Positions 15,683 through 24,054 of a stretch of 64,000 nucleotides of DNA are shown here, in pieces. Source of the DNA: Nocardioides palaemonis (GTDB lineage: Bacteria; Actinomycetota; Actinomycetes; Propionibacteriales; Nocardioidaceae); the NCBI RefSeq assembly GCF_018275325.1, contig NZ_JAGVQR010000004.1, positions 868,001 through 932,000 on the forward strand, read 5' to 3'. How positions within the stretch are numbered: the stretch's first letter is position 1; each line of letters opens with the position of its first letter. The notes beneath the pieces are model-generated. The model did not search any database, was not told the origin of the DNA, and was given only the letters and a program-made list of their open reading frames with translations. Made by a program: the position numbers and the translations under genes.

Positions 15683-16411
15683 ATGATGCACGTACGCACG
15701 GCGGTGACGCTCGCCGCCCTCGTGGCGACCACCGCGGGGTGCTCGACGTACGACCGGCTGACCACCTCCGACTTCGCGCGGCAGGAGCCGGAGCAGGTCG
15801 TCGCCGCGGCGGTCGAGGCGATGTCCGACGTGACCAGCATGCGCGTCACGGGCCAGGTGCGGGTCAGGGGCAGCGAGGTGCTCGTGGACGTCGCGATGGA
15901 CGACAGCGGGAGCTGCACCGCGACGATGCGCACGGGTGAAGGCCGGCTGGCCCTGCGCCGGATCGGCCGCCGGGCCTGGGTCACGGGCGACGAGGCGTTC
16001 ATCGTCCGGGCGGGCGGCGGCGCCTCGCTCCCACCGGGTGCGCTCTCGCACCTCGCGACCTCGTGGATCCGTGCGGACGCCCCGCCGCTGCTGGAGCTGT
16101 GCGACCTGCGGACGTGGACCGACACCTTCACCCGGCCGGGCGCGGGCGGCGCGGACGGCGAGTCGCAGCCGCTGACGGCGGAGGACCTCTCCTCGGTCAC
16201 GCTGGTGGAGGACGAGGACCTCGGCGGCGGCGTGCGCGCGGTGCACTTCTCCCCCGATCCCCGTCAGACCGTCTGGGTCCTCAGCGAGGCCCCGCACCAC
16301 GTCGTCCGCATCGAGCGCACCGGTCGCGACGGCGGTGCCCTGTCGCTCTCCGACTTCGACCTGCCGGTCGACGTCGAGCGGCCGTCGGCCGACGAGGTGC
16401 TGCGACCCTGA
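15683..16411 (+). CDS. Putative lipoprotein (LppX/LprG-like fold possible)
   Basis: The 242-residue product begins with a signal peptide and lipobox, VATTAGCS, placing the lipidated Cys at about residue 20. The rest resembles actinobacterial lipoproteins of the LppX/LprG type in layout: an early VVAAAVEAMSDVTSMRVTGQ segment, then beta-rich sequence. That resemblance is weak. AGGGGCCCAGGG precedes two successive ATG codons (15683 and 15686), and either could start. It likely sits on the outer face of the membrane. The downstream kinase gene is convergent. Confidence 0.8.
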   Translation: MMHVRTAVTLAALVATTAGCSTYDRLTTSDFARQEPEQVVAAAVEAMSDVTSMRVTGQVRVRGSEVLVDVAMDDSGSCTATMRTGEGRLALRRIGRRAWVTGDEAFIVRAGGGASLPPGALSHLATSWIRADAPPLLELCDLRTWTDTFTRPGAGGADGESQPLTAEDLSSVTLVEDEDLGGGVRAVHFSPDPRQTVWVLSEAPHHVVRIERTGRDGGALSLSDFDLPVDVERPSADEVLRP

Positions 16412-16423
16412 CCTCCGGTCGGC

Positions 16424-18208
16424 TCAGCCCGCCGACTGACGGGGGAAGCAGAGACGCACGGCGGTGCCGCGCCCGAGCTCCGACTCCACCTCGACGGTCC
16501 CGTCGTGGCGCTGCATGATCTCGCGCACGATGCCGAGCCCGAGGCCCGTGCCGGGGCGGCGCAGCGCGGCGTCGTTGGTCGAGCGGAACATCGGGGTGAA
16601 GATGATCGCCCGGTCCTCCTCGGACATGCCGATCCCCTCGTCGCGACAGGTGAACACGACGTGCTCGTCGCCCACCTCGAGCGACAGCCAGACCTCGTCG
16701 CCCTCGTCGGAGTACTTGACCGCGTTGTCGACGAGGTTGGCGACCGCCCCGGCGACCTCGCGGGGGTCGCCGAGCACGACCGCCGCGTCGCCCGCCGGGG
16801 CCGGGTGGAGCGTGATGCCGGCCTGCTCGGCCACCGCGGCCATCGACAGCGCCGCGTCCTGGACCACCTGTCGCAGGTCGACGCGCATCCGGGCCGGCGG
16901 GTGCTCGGGGTCGCTGACCCGCGACAGCAGGGCCAGCCCCTCCAGCAGGCCGGCCAGCCGCTCGGAGCCGCGCATGATGGCCCGCGCCCGACGCCGGTCG
17001 CGCTCGTCGGCGAGCTCGCTGCCGGCCAGGAACTCGGCGTTGGCGGCGATCACGGTCATCGGGTTGTTGATCTCGTGGGTGACGACCCGCAGGAACTTGC
17101 GGCGGGTCTCCTCGAGCTCGCGGAGCTCGGTGAGCAGCCGCCGCTCGCGCTGGGTCGCGTGGGCGTTGGCGATCGCGCGCCCCAGGTCGTGGCCGAGCTC
17201 GAGCGCCGCCACCCCCTCGCCGTCGGTCCAGCGCCGCGCGCCGGTGCGGCGGGCGGCGATCAGCATCCCGAGCACCTCGTCGTCGACGCCGACCGGCGCC
17301 ACCACCACCGCCTGCAGCCCGGCCTCGCGCAGCGCGTCGGTGAACCAGTCGGCGTGGGCCGCGGCGAGCTCCGTGTCGCCCCACACCTGGTCGGGCTCGA
17401 TGATGATCACGCGCTGGGCGGCCCAGGCGCGCGCGGCCGCGCGGTCGAGTGCGCGGCGCACGTCGGGCGCCATGTCGAGGCCGAGGCTGTCGGGGCTCTG
17501 CGTCTCGTCGATGAAGAGATGGATCTCCAGCTCGTCGACCGACAGCGCGCCGAGCAGGGTGCTGCGGGCCTCGCGCACCAGGTGGTTGACGTCGTGGCGG
17601 GCCGGGTTGGAGCGGGCGAGGCGGCGCGTGGCGCGGATGACGCGCATGTGGTCGGCGTACTCCTCGCGCTCGATCGCGGTGACGATCGAGCGCAGGGTCA
17701 TCGACAGCGTGTCGGAGATCTCGAACAGGCGCTGCTTGTCGGGACGCCGCAGGTCGTGGGGCACGTCGAGGTAGAGCAGGCCTCGCAGGTCGCCGCGCTC
17801 GTCGGTGACCCGCGCGACGAGCATGTCCATCGCCCGCCACGCGTCGGGGTCGTCGGTGTCCGGCAGGTCGGGCACGACCACCAGGCCGTCGAGCCGCTCG
17901 AGCGCCTCGTCGGAGAAGCGCTCCTCCGGGATCCAGACGAAGTGGCCGACCGTGTCGCCGTCGGCGAGCGCGAGCTCCATCTCGGCCAGCCCGGACGCCG
18001 TGCCGAGCCGCTCCTCGGCGTGGACGGTGTCGCCGTGGATGGCGACGAACTCCAGCAGGCCCTGCGGGCGGACCACCTCGATGGCGCAGACCTCGAAGCC
18101 GGCACGCGCGGCGGCGTCCCGTGCGAGGGCATGCATCAGCGCGCGCGCACGCCCGTCACCCCAGCTGAGGTCTCGCGTGCGTCGCTCACCTTCACGCACC
18201 TGGTCCAT
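16424..18208 (-). CDS. GAF-domain sensor histidine kinase (paralogue 1)
   Basis: A soluble kinase of 594 residues without membrane segments. An N-terminal domain of about 170 residues (from DLSWGDGRARALMHALARDA) is followed by a GAF-like domain at about 200-360. Next come the HisKA box THEINNPMTV with His378, and an HATPase_c domain with NLVDNAVKYS (N box), DEGIGM (G1) and PGTGLGLGIV (G2). Domain order and sequence match the next gene upstream, so the two are tandem duplicates. I use the ATG at 18208; the open frame continues upstream into the other kinase without a good start. No response regulator is adjacent. Confidence 0.92.
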   Translation of the reverse strand: MDQVREGERRTRDLSWGDGRARALMHALARDAAARAGFEVCAIEVVRPQGLLEFVAIHGDTVHAEERLGTASGLAEMELALADGDTVGHFVWIPEERFSDEALERLDGLVVVPDLPDTDDPDAWRAMDMLVARVTDERGDLRGLLYLDVPHDLRRPDKQRLFEISDTLSMTLRSIVTAIEREEYADHMRVIRATRRLARSNPARHDVNHLVREARSTLLGALSVDELEIHLFIDETQSPDSLGLDMAPDVRRALDRAAARAWAAQRVIIIEPDQVWGDTELAAAHADWFTDALREAGLQAVVVAPVGVDDEVLGMLIAARRTGARRWTDGEGVAALELGHDLGRAIANAHATQRERRLLTELRELEETRRKFLRVVTHEINNPMTVIAANAEFLAGSELADERDRRRARAIMRGSERLAGLLEGLALLSRVSDPEHPPARMRVDLRQVVQDAALSMAAVAEQAGITLHPAPAGDAAVVLGDPREVAGAVANLVDNAVKYSDEGDEVWLSLEVGDEHVVFTCRDEGIGMSEEDRAIIFTPMFRSTNDAALRRPGTGLGLGIVREIMQRHDGTVEVESELGRGTAVRLCFPRQSAG

Positions 18209-18278
18209 GGCGCCCCGTCCCTCCGTCGCCACCGGCGATCGTAGGCGTGGCAGCCACGCACAGGAAGGGGATGGCGGG

Positions 18279-20051
18279 TCAAGGTTCGCGCGGACCCGCG
18301 GGATGGACCGGGAGCCAGACGGTGAACGTGCTGCCCTCCCCCAGCACCGACGCCAGCTCGACGGTGCCGCCGTGCAGCCGCACGACCTCCTCGACGACCG
18401 CCAGTCCGAGGCCCGTGCCGGGGCGCTGGCGCGCCGACGGGCTGCTCGAGCGGAAGAACGGGGAGAACACCCGTGCCACCTCGTCCTCGGCGATCCCGAT
18501 GCCGGTGTCGGCGACCACCAGGACCACGCCGTCCGCGCCGTCGCGCTGCTCGGGCCGGAGGACGACGGCGACCCGGCCCTGCGCCGGGGTGTACTTGACG
18601 GCGTTGGACAGCAGGTTGGTGACCAGCCGCTGCAGGCCGGCGGCCTCCCCGTCGACGACCAGGCCGTCGCCGACGTCGAGGTCGAGGGCGACACCGTCGG
18701 GCGAGCCCATCGGCGCCAGGAACTCCCCGACGTCGCGCACGACGGCGGACAGGTCGACCGGCTCGCGCTCGACCTGGTGGCCCTCGGCGACCCGGCCGAG
18801 CGCCATCATGTCCTCGACCATGTCCTCGATCCGGCGGGTGGCGCGGTCGAGCGCGGCGAGCGGCCCGTCGAGGTGGTCGGGCGCACCGTCCTCCTGGATG
18901 ATCTCCAGGTTGCTCCAGAGCACCATGACCGGGTTGCGCAGCTCGTGGGCCAGCGTGATCACCATGTCGCGGCGGTAGTCGCTCAGCTGGCGGAGCTCGG
19001 CGTTGAGCTCGCGCTCGCGCTCGACGATGCGGGCGTCGAGGACCACGCCGGCGAGGTCGGCCGCCACGACGGACGCGGCGTTGACCTCCGAGTCGGTCCA
19101 GCGCGGCCCGGCGGCCGTGCGTCCGAGCCCGAGCGTGCCCAGGAAGTCGTCGCCGAGCCCGATCGGCACGAGCAGCCACGACGCGAGCCCGCGCTGGTCC
19201 ATCTCCTCCACCAGCCCGCTCGACGTGGGGACCGGCGTCTCCCGCGCCCCCCAGGTCTGCTCACGCTCGACGACGAGGTGGCCGCGCCGGCGCCAGACCT
19301 CGGTCATCGCCTCCTCGAGGCGCGCGAGGTCGGGCGTGAGCCCCGGGAGGGCGTCACCCTTGAGCACCACGTCGGCGGTGTCGACGTTCATCCGCTCGGC
19401 CATGGCGGCCGTCATCGCCTCGAGGAAGTCGGCGAGGGCGGCGCCGGGCGGGCTGGCCTGCATCGCCGCCCGCGCCTGGTTGACCATCCGGACCTGCTCG
19501 CCGTAGAGCTCGCGCTCGACGATGCTGATGATCGCCTCGAACAGCACCCCCGCGTCGGCGTTGATCGCGGCCGCGACCTCCGGCGTCGGACGCAGCCCGG
19601 ACAGCGGCTCGTCGAGGTAGAGCAGGCCGCGCAGCTCGCCGTCGGCGTCCTCGAGCATCCGGACCATCTGGTCGTCGGGGTCCCACCCGTCGGGCAGGTC
19701 GGAGGCCGGGACGTCGGGCTTGTGGCCGTACTGGTCGAGCCACGCGCGCAGCGTGTCGTCGATCCGCTCGCCGGGGATGTGGCGCCAGCCGTGCATCTCC
19801 TGGCCGAGGGTGACGATGTGCTCGAGCGCCAGCGGCGAGGCCTGCCCGAGCAGCTTGGACCGGGCGTCCTCGTCGCCGGCGATGGCGACGAACTCGAGGT
19901 AGCCGTCGGCGCGCAGCACCTCCAGCGCCGCCACCTTGTGGTCGGTGCGCTTGGCGATGTCCTCGGCGATGGCGTGCAGGACGGCCCGCTGGGCCTCGTT
20001 GCCCCATGCGAGCTCTCGTGGTCTGACCCACGTCCTCGAGTGTTCCGTCAC
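18279..20051 (-). CDS. GAF-domain sensor histidine kinase (paralogue 2)
   Basis: This 590-residue kinase has the same layout as the gene that follows it: an N-terminal region opening with PRELAWGNEAQRAVLHAIAE, a GAF-like domain, HisKA with LAHELRNPVMVLW (His369), then NLLSNAVKYT, DTGIGI and PGTGLGLAVV. I choose the GTG at 20051, which has GGAG five bases upstream, over an ATG 21 bases earlier. The end is 70 bases before paralogue 1, so the two are probably co-transcribed. Both should be cytosolic. The ligand is unknown, and no Cys or His pattern identifies a haem-type sensor. Confidence 0.92.
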   Translation of the reverse strand: MTEHSRTWVRPRELAWGNEAQRAVLHAIAEDIAKRTDHKVAALEVLRADGYLEFVAIAGDEDARSKLLGQASPLALEHIVTLGQEMHGWRHIPGERIDDTLRAWLDQYGHKPDVPASDLPDGWDPDDQMVRMLEDADGELRGLLYLDEPLSGLRPTPEVAAAINADAGVLFEAIISIVERELYGEQVRMVNQARAAMQASPPGAALADFLEAMTAAMAERMNVDTADVVLKGDALPGLTPDLARLEEAMTEVWRRRGHLVVEREQTWGARETPVPTSSGLVEEMDQRGLASWLLVPIGLGDDFLGTLGLGRTAAGPRWTDSEVNAASVVAADLAGVVLDARIVERERELNAELRQLSDYRRDMVITLAHELRNPVMVLWSNLEIIQEDGAPDHLDGPLAALDRATRRIEDMVEDMMALGRVAEGHQVEREPVDLSAVVRDVGEFLAPMGSPDGVALDLDVGDGLVVDGEAAGLQRLVTNLLSNAVKYTPAQGRVAVVLRPEQRDGADGVVLVVADTGIGIAEDEVARVFSPFFRSSSPSARQRPGTGLGLAVVEEVVRLHGGTVELASVLGEGSTFTVWLPVHPAGPREP

Positions 20052-20156
20052 GCCTGCTCCGCCCCCTACCACGCGCCAGCACCTGCGAGGTTACGTCGCA
20101 CCACGGCCCGGTGTGGCGGGTTTGGGCAGAGATGGCCCACCTAGGTGACTGGCGGG

Positions 20157-20162
20157 TAACAT
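20157..20162 (+). promoter_or_regulatory. -10-like hexamer for leaderless acyl-CoA dehydrogenase gene
   Basis: TAACAT ends six bases before the ATG at 20169. A 10-bp palindrome CACCTAGGTG (20138-20147) overlaps the expected promoter and could bind a regulator. Confidence 0.4.
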
Positions 20163-20168
20163 AGCGGC

Positions 20169-21313
20169 ATGAAGCGTGACATCTACGACGAGGACCACGA
20201 GGCCTTCCGCGCCTCGGTCAAGCAGTTCCTGGACCGCGAGGTCACCCCCACCTCGAGACGTACGCCGCGAACCACGGCCTCGACCGCGACTTCTGGGTCG
20301 CGGCCGGCAAGCAGGGCTTCCTCGGACTCGAGATCCCGGAGGCCTTCGGCGGCTCCGAGGCCGGCGACTACCGCTTCAACGCGGTCCTCACCGAGGAGCT
20401 CGCCAAGGTCAACATGACCCTCCCGAGCTGCGTCGGCATCCACGCCGACATCACCGTCCCCTACCTCGTGCACCTCACCGACGACGAGCAGAAGGCGCGC
20501 TGGCTCCCGCGGGCCGCGTCGGGCGAGCTGGTCACCGCGATCGGCATGACCGAGCCCGGCGGCGGCTCGGACCTGGCCAACCTCAAGACCACGGCCGTGC
20601 GCGACGGCGACGACTGGATCATCAACGGGTCCAAGACCTTCATCACCAACGGCGGCTCCGCCGACCTCGTCCTGGTCGCCGCACGCACCAGCCCCGAGAA
20701 GAAGGCGAAGGGCATCTCGCTCTTCGCGGTCGACACCACCCTCGACGGCTTCAGCGTCGGCCGGGTGCTCGACAAGGTCGGCCAGGACGAGTCCGACACC
20801 GCCGAGCTGGCCTTCGAGGACGTCCGCGTCTCGGGCGCCGACCTGGTCGGCCCGCTCGACACCGGCTTCATCTCGATGATGCAGTTCCTGCCGCAGGAGC
20901 GCCTCGGCTCGGCCATCACCAACCTCGCCCACGCCAGGCAGATCCTCGAGGAGACGGTCCAGTACGCCAAGGACCGCCAGGCGTTCGGCCAGCCGATCGG
21001 CGCCTTCCAGAACACCCAGTTCCTGCTCGCCGACCTCGTCACCCGCGTCGACGTCACCCAGGCGTTCGTGGACCAGTGCGTGCTCGCGCACAACCGCAAG
21101 GAGCTCACCCCGGTCGACGCCGCCAAGGCGAAGTGGTGGACCTCGCAGGTCCAGAACGACGTCCTCGACCACTGCGTGCAGGTGCACGGCGGCTACGGCT
21201 ACATGAACGAGTACCGCGTCGCCCGCGCCTGGCGCGACGCCCGGGTCACCAAGATCTGGGCCGGCTCGAACGAGATCATGAAGATGCTGATCGGGCGCGA
21301 CCTGGGCCTGTGA
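20169..21313 (+). CDS. Acyl-CoA dehydrogenase, interrupted by a -1 frameshift
   Basis: Two frames together make one normal acyl-CoA dehydrogenase of about 381 residues. The first frame reads MKRDIYDEDHEAFRASVKQF and on to REVTP. After the run CCCCC at 20245-20249 the protein continues in another frame as LETYAANHGLDRDFWVAAGK and runs to 21313. One extra C would restore PHLETY. Downstream are ITVPYLVHLTDDEQKARWLP, the FAD-binding IGMTEPGGGSDLANLKTTA and the C-terminal KIWAGSNEIMKMLIGRDLGL. Without repair, an internal ATG at 20414 would give an N-terminally truncated protein. It may be a sequencing error or a recent mutation. Confidence 0.88.
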
Positions 21314-21870
21314 TGCGGGCGTTCGTCGCGGTCGTTCCGCCGCCCGACGTCGTCGCGCACCTCGACGAGTTCCTCGAGGTGCGTCGCGCGGCCGCCGACC
21401 TGCGCTGGTCGGCGGCCGAGCAGTGGCACCTCACGCTGGCCTTCGCGGCCGTGCTGCCCGAGCGCAGCCTGGACCTGCTCGACGAGCTGCTCCGCGACGC
21501 GGCCGCCCGGCGCCCCGCCTTCGGCGCCCGTCTCGGCGGTGGCGGCGCCTTCCCCCACCCCGACGACGCACGGGTGCTCTTCGCCGGACTGGCGGTCGAG
21601 GACGACGACGCCCTGGACCGGCTGGCCGTGGCGTGCCGGGCGGCGATGTCGCGCGCCGGCGCCCGCGTGGACGGACAGCGGTTCCGTCCCCACCTCACCC
21701 TGGCCCGCCTCGGCCGGCCGGCGAACGTCACGTCGTGGGTCCGGCTGCTCGACGCGTACGAGGGTCCACGCTGGCAGGTCGGGGAGGTCGCGCTCGTCTC
21801 CTCCCACCTCGGCGAGGGCCCGCGGCGACGGCCGCGCCACGAGGTGCTGGCGACGTACACGTTGGGGTGA
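21313..21870 (+). CDS. thpR: RNA 2',3'-cyclic phosphodiesterase ThpR (2'-5' RNA ligase family)
   Basis: The 185-residue product has the two HxTx motifs of the 2H phosphoesterase family, HLTLAF (about 38-43) and HLTLAR (about 126-131), and the family opening MRAFVAVVPPPDVVAHLDEF. It opens 2',3'-cyclic phosphate ends on RNA. Its ATG overlaps the acyl-CoA dehydrogenase stop by one base (TGATG), so the two are co-translated, although no functional tie is known. Confidence 0.92.
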   Translation: MRAFVAVVPPPDVVAHLDEFLEVRRAAADLRWSAAEQWHLTLAFAAVLPERSLDLLDELLRDAAARRPAFGARLGGGGAFPHPDDARVLFAGLAVEDDDALDRLAVACRAAMSRAGARVDGQRFRPHLTLARLGRPANVTSWVRLLDAYEGPRWQVGEVALVSSHLGEGPRRRPRHEVLATYTLG

Positions 21871-21925
21871 TGAGCACAGCCTCACCTTCGTTGCACGCCC
21901 CGGGATGCAGGGGGAGCATCGGGGC

Positions 21926-22660
21926 ATGAGCATCGAGATCGGGACCGACGAGGAGCCGCAGCACTTCCACGACGAGCTCGGCGACAGCGTCGGCGCGCGG
22001 CTGAACTGGCTGCGCGCGGCCGTCCTCGGCGCCAACGACGGCATCGTGTCGACCGCCGGCGTGGTGATGGGTGTCGCCGGCGCCACCGACGACAGCGGCG
22101 CGATCGTCATCGCCGGCATCGCCGCGCTGACCGCCGGCGCGCTGAGCATGGGTGCCGGCGAGTACGTCTCGGTGAGCACCCAGCGCGACTCCGAGAAGTC
22201 GATCCTCGCCCTCGAGGCGAAGGAGCTGCGGCAGATGCCGGAGACCGAGGAGCGCGAGCTCGCCAGGATGTACGTCGAGAAGGGCCTGCGGCCCGAGACG
22301 GCGAAGCAGGTGGCGCGCGAGCTCACCGAGCACGACGCGCTGCGGGCGCACGCCGACATCGAGTTCGGGATCGACCCCGACGACCTGACCAACCCGTGGC
22401 ACGCCGCGTGGGCCTCGATGGTGGCCTTCACCGTCGGCGCGCTGCTGCCGCTGCTGATCGTCGCGTTCGTGCCCGACAGCGTCCGGGTCCTCCTCACCGT
22501 GGTGAGCGTCGCGGCCGCGCTGGCCCTCACCGGCTTCGTGAGCGCCCGCATCGGGCTGAGCCCGCGCGTGCCCGCCGTCGTGCGCAACGTCTCCGGCGGC
22601 CTGCTGGCGATGGGTGTCACGTACCTCATCGGCATGCTCGCAGGCACTAGTCTCGGCTAG
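21926..22660 (+). CDS. VIT1/CCC1 family (iron/manganese) membrane transporter
   Basis: The 244-residue protein belongs to the VIT1/CCC1 family, which moves Fe2+ or Mn2+ across membranes. Typical are the first segment LRAAVLGANDGIVSTAGVVM, then AALTAGALSMGAGEYVSVST, a charged metal-binding cytoplasmic helix with repeated Glu residues (about 95-150), and three C-terminal membrane segments ending GVTYLIGMLAGTSLG. GGGGGAG lies nine bases before the ATG. A second ATG at 21905 is in frame. Confidence 0.92.
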   Translation: MSIEIGTDEEPQHFHDELGDSVGARLNWLRAAVLGANDGIVSTAGVVMGVAGATDDSGAIVIAGIAALTAGALSMGAGEYVSVSTQRDSEKSILALEAKELRQMPETEERELARMYVEKGLRPETAKQVARELTEHDALRAHADIEFGIDPDDLTNPWHAAWASMVAFTVGALLPLLIVAFVPDSVRVLLTVVSVAAALALTGFVSARIGLSPRVPAVVRNVSGGLLAMGVTYLIGMLAGTSLG

Positions 22661-22680
22661 ACACCAACGGAGGAGCTCGG

Positions 22681-23163
22681 ATGTTCGACACCATCGCAGG
22701 CCTGCCCGTCCACGCACTCGTCGTCCACGCGGTGGTGGTCCTCGGCCCCCTCGCCGCCCTGATGCTCCTCGCCTACGCGCTGCGCCCGACCTGGCGCACG
22801 GGCCTGCGCTGGCCCACCCTGCTGCTCTCCGCCATCGCTACGATCTCCGCCTTCACGGCGACCGAGAGCGGCGAGCAGCTCGAGGGGCGGGTCGGTGAGC
22901 CCGGCTTCGACCACGCGGAGAAGGGCGACCTCGCCGCGATCTCGATGTACGTCCTGCTGGGCGCCGCTGTCGTCGTCATCTTCCTCCTCGCCCGGGCCGG
23001 CCAGACCGCGTCGACCTCGGCGATCGGCACGGTCGTGGCGCTCGCCGCGTTCGCCTTCGCGATGTTCGCGGTCTTCAACGCCGGCCACTCCGGCGCGTCG
23101 TCGGTCTGGAAGGACATCGTCGCCAACACCACGCCGAGCGGCGGCGAGTCCGGCGAGGACTGA
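22681..23163 (+). CDS. DUF2231 family membrane protein
   Basis: A 160-residue protein with four predicted membrane segments. The opening GLPVHALVVHAVVVLGPLAA with spaced His residues is characteristic of DUF2231, whose members may bind haem or metal through these histidines. A further His is in FDHAEKGDLAAISMYVLLGA and another in FNAGHSGASSVW. GGAGGAG precedes the ATG. It lies 20 bases behind the VIT1-type gene and may share its transcript. Confidence 0.85.
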   Translation: MFDTIAGLPVHALVVHAVVVLGPLAALMLLAYALRPTWRTGLRWPTLLLSAIATISAFTATESGEQLEGRVGEPGFDHAEKGDLAAISMYVLLGAAVVVIFLLARAGQTASTSAIGTVVALAAFAFAMFAVFNAGHSGASSVWKDIVANTTPSGGESGED

Positions 23164-23172
23164 CCGCCCGGC

Positions 23173-24054
23173 TCAGCGGCGCTCCCACCCGGCGACCAGG
23201 TCGAGGCACCACGTCAGGTGTCGACCCGGGTGGCCGGCCAGGCAGCTGGCGGTGACGAGGCCGTACGCCGCGCGGTGCAGCACGAGGTGCGCCGGGTCGT
23301 GCCCGAGCCGCCGCACCGACAGCTCGTCGAACGCCGCGGTCGCTGCCGCCGCGCCGGGGCTGAACATGTCCTGCAGGCAGGCCGCGACGGCGGCGTCGAA
23401 GGCCGGGTCACCGAGGGTCGAGACGTAGCCGAAGTCGAGCAGCCCGGTCGGGCGACCGTCCTCGAGCAGCACGTGGACCGGGCCGAGGTCACCGTGCACG
23501 AGCCTGGGCGGCACCGGCTCCAGCGCACGCAGGGCGACGGCCAGCCGCTCGACCACCGCGGCGGGCAGGGCGTCGGCGAGGAGCGGCGCGCGCCGCTCCA
23601 CCAGGTCGGCCATCGACCACCCGAAGGGGACCGCCGGGTCGAACGCCGCCTCGCCGTCCGGCACGGGCAGCGCCGCCATGTCCGGGTGCGGCTCGACCCG
23701 GGCCAGCCACTCCAGCACCTCGACCACGGGCTCGGGCCCCGCGCCGTCGAGCGCGAGCGCCCGCCCGCGCAGGCGCGGGTGGACGGTGACGACGAGTCCG
23801 TCGACCTCGCCCACCTCGGAGATCCGCGGCACCCCGAACGGCGCCCCTGCCTCCCTCAGGCCGGTGGCGACCGCGTCGTAGAACGCGCGCAGCCGGTCGA
23901 CCTCGGCCCGTGGACGCCGGTCCCACAGCTTGACCACGCGGTCGCCCTCGAGCGCCGCCACCACGCCCTCCATGCCGCGGCCGACCTCGTGGGTGACCGG
24001 CCAGCCGGCCGCGCGCAGCCGGTCGAGGGCGCCCGGCTGCACCCCCTCGCTCAT
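23173..24054 (-). CDS. APH-fold small-molecule kinase, coupled to the maltodextrin operon
   Basis: The 293-residue protein is an aminoglycoside-phosphotransferase-fold kinase. It has a nucleotide-binding N-lobe with GRGMEGVVAALEGDRVVKLW (Lys in VVKLW), the catalytic loop RLVHGDLGPVHVLL with Asp, and the Mg-binding DFG in GLLDFGYVSTLGDPAFDAA. Its ATG overlaps the GH13 stop by four bases (ATGA), making it the last gene of malE-malF-malG-GH13. That context suggests a sugar or sugar-derivative substrate, as for maltokinase or glucosamine kinase, rather than an antibiotic. The function is inferred from position only. Confidence 0.85.
   Translation of the reverse strand: MSEGVQPGALDRLRAAGWPVTHEVGRGMEGVVAALEGDRVVKLWDRRPRAEVDRLRAFYDAVATGLREAGAPFGVPRISEVGEVDGLVVTVHPRLRGRALALDGAGPEPVVEVLEWLARVEPHPDMAALPVPDGEAAFDPAVPFGWSMADLVERRAPLLADALPAAVVERLAVALRALEPVPPRLVHGDLGPVHVLLEDGRPTGLLDFGYVSTLGDPAFDAAVAACLQDMFSPGAAAATAAFDELSVRRLGHDPAHLVLHRAAYGLVTASCLAGHPGRHLTWCLDLVAGWERR

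Noticed and set aside
16424..20051. DosS/DevS oxygen sensor kinases paired with the DevR-like regulator
   Set aside because: The kinase cores are HisKA-type (HEINNP, HELRNP), not the HisKA_3 type of DevS, and the regulator is more than 4 kb away.
20176..21870. 564-codon frame covering the acyl-CoA dehydrogenase and thpR
   Set aside because: Only the last 186 codons encode ThpR. The remainder is an out-of-frame reading of the dehydrogenase gene.
23173..24054. Aminoglycoside resistance gene
   Set aside because: The APH fold alone does not indicate resistance, and the gene is locked into a sugar operon.
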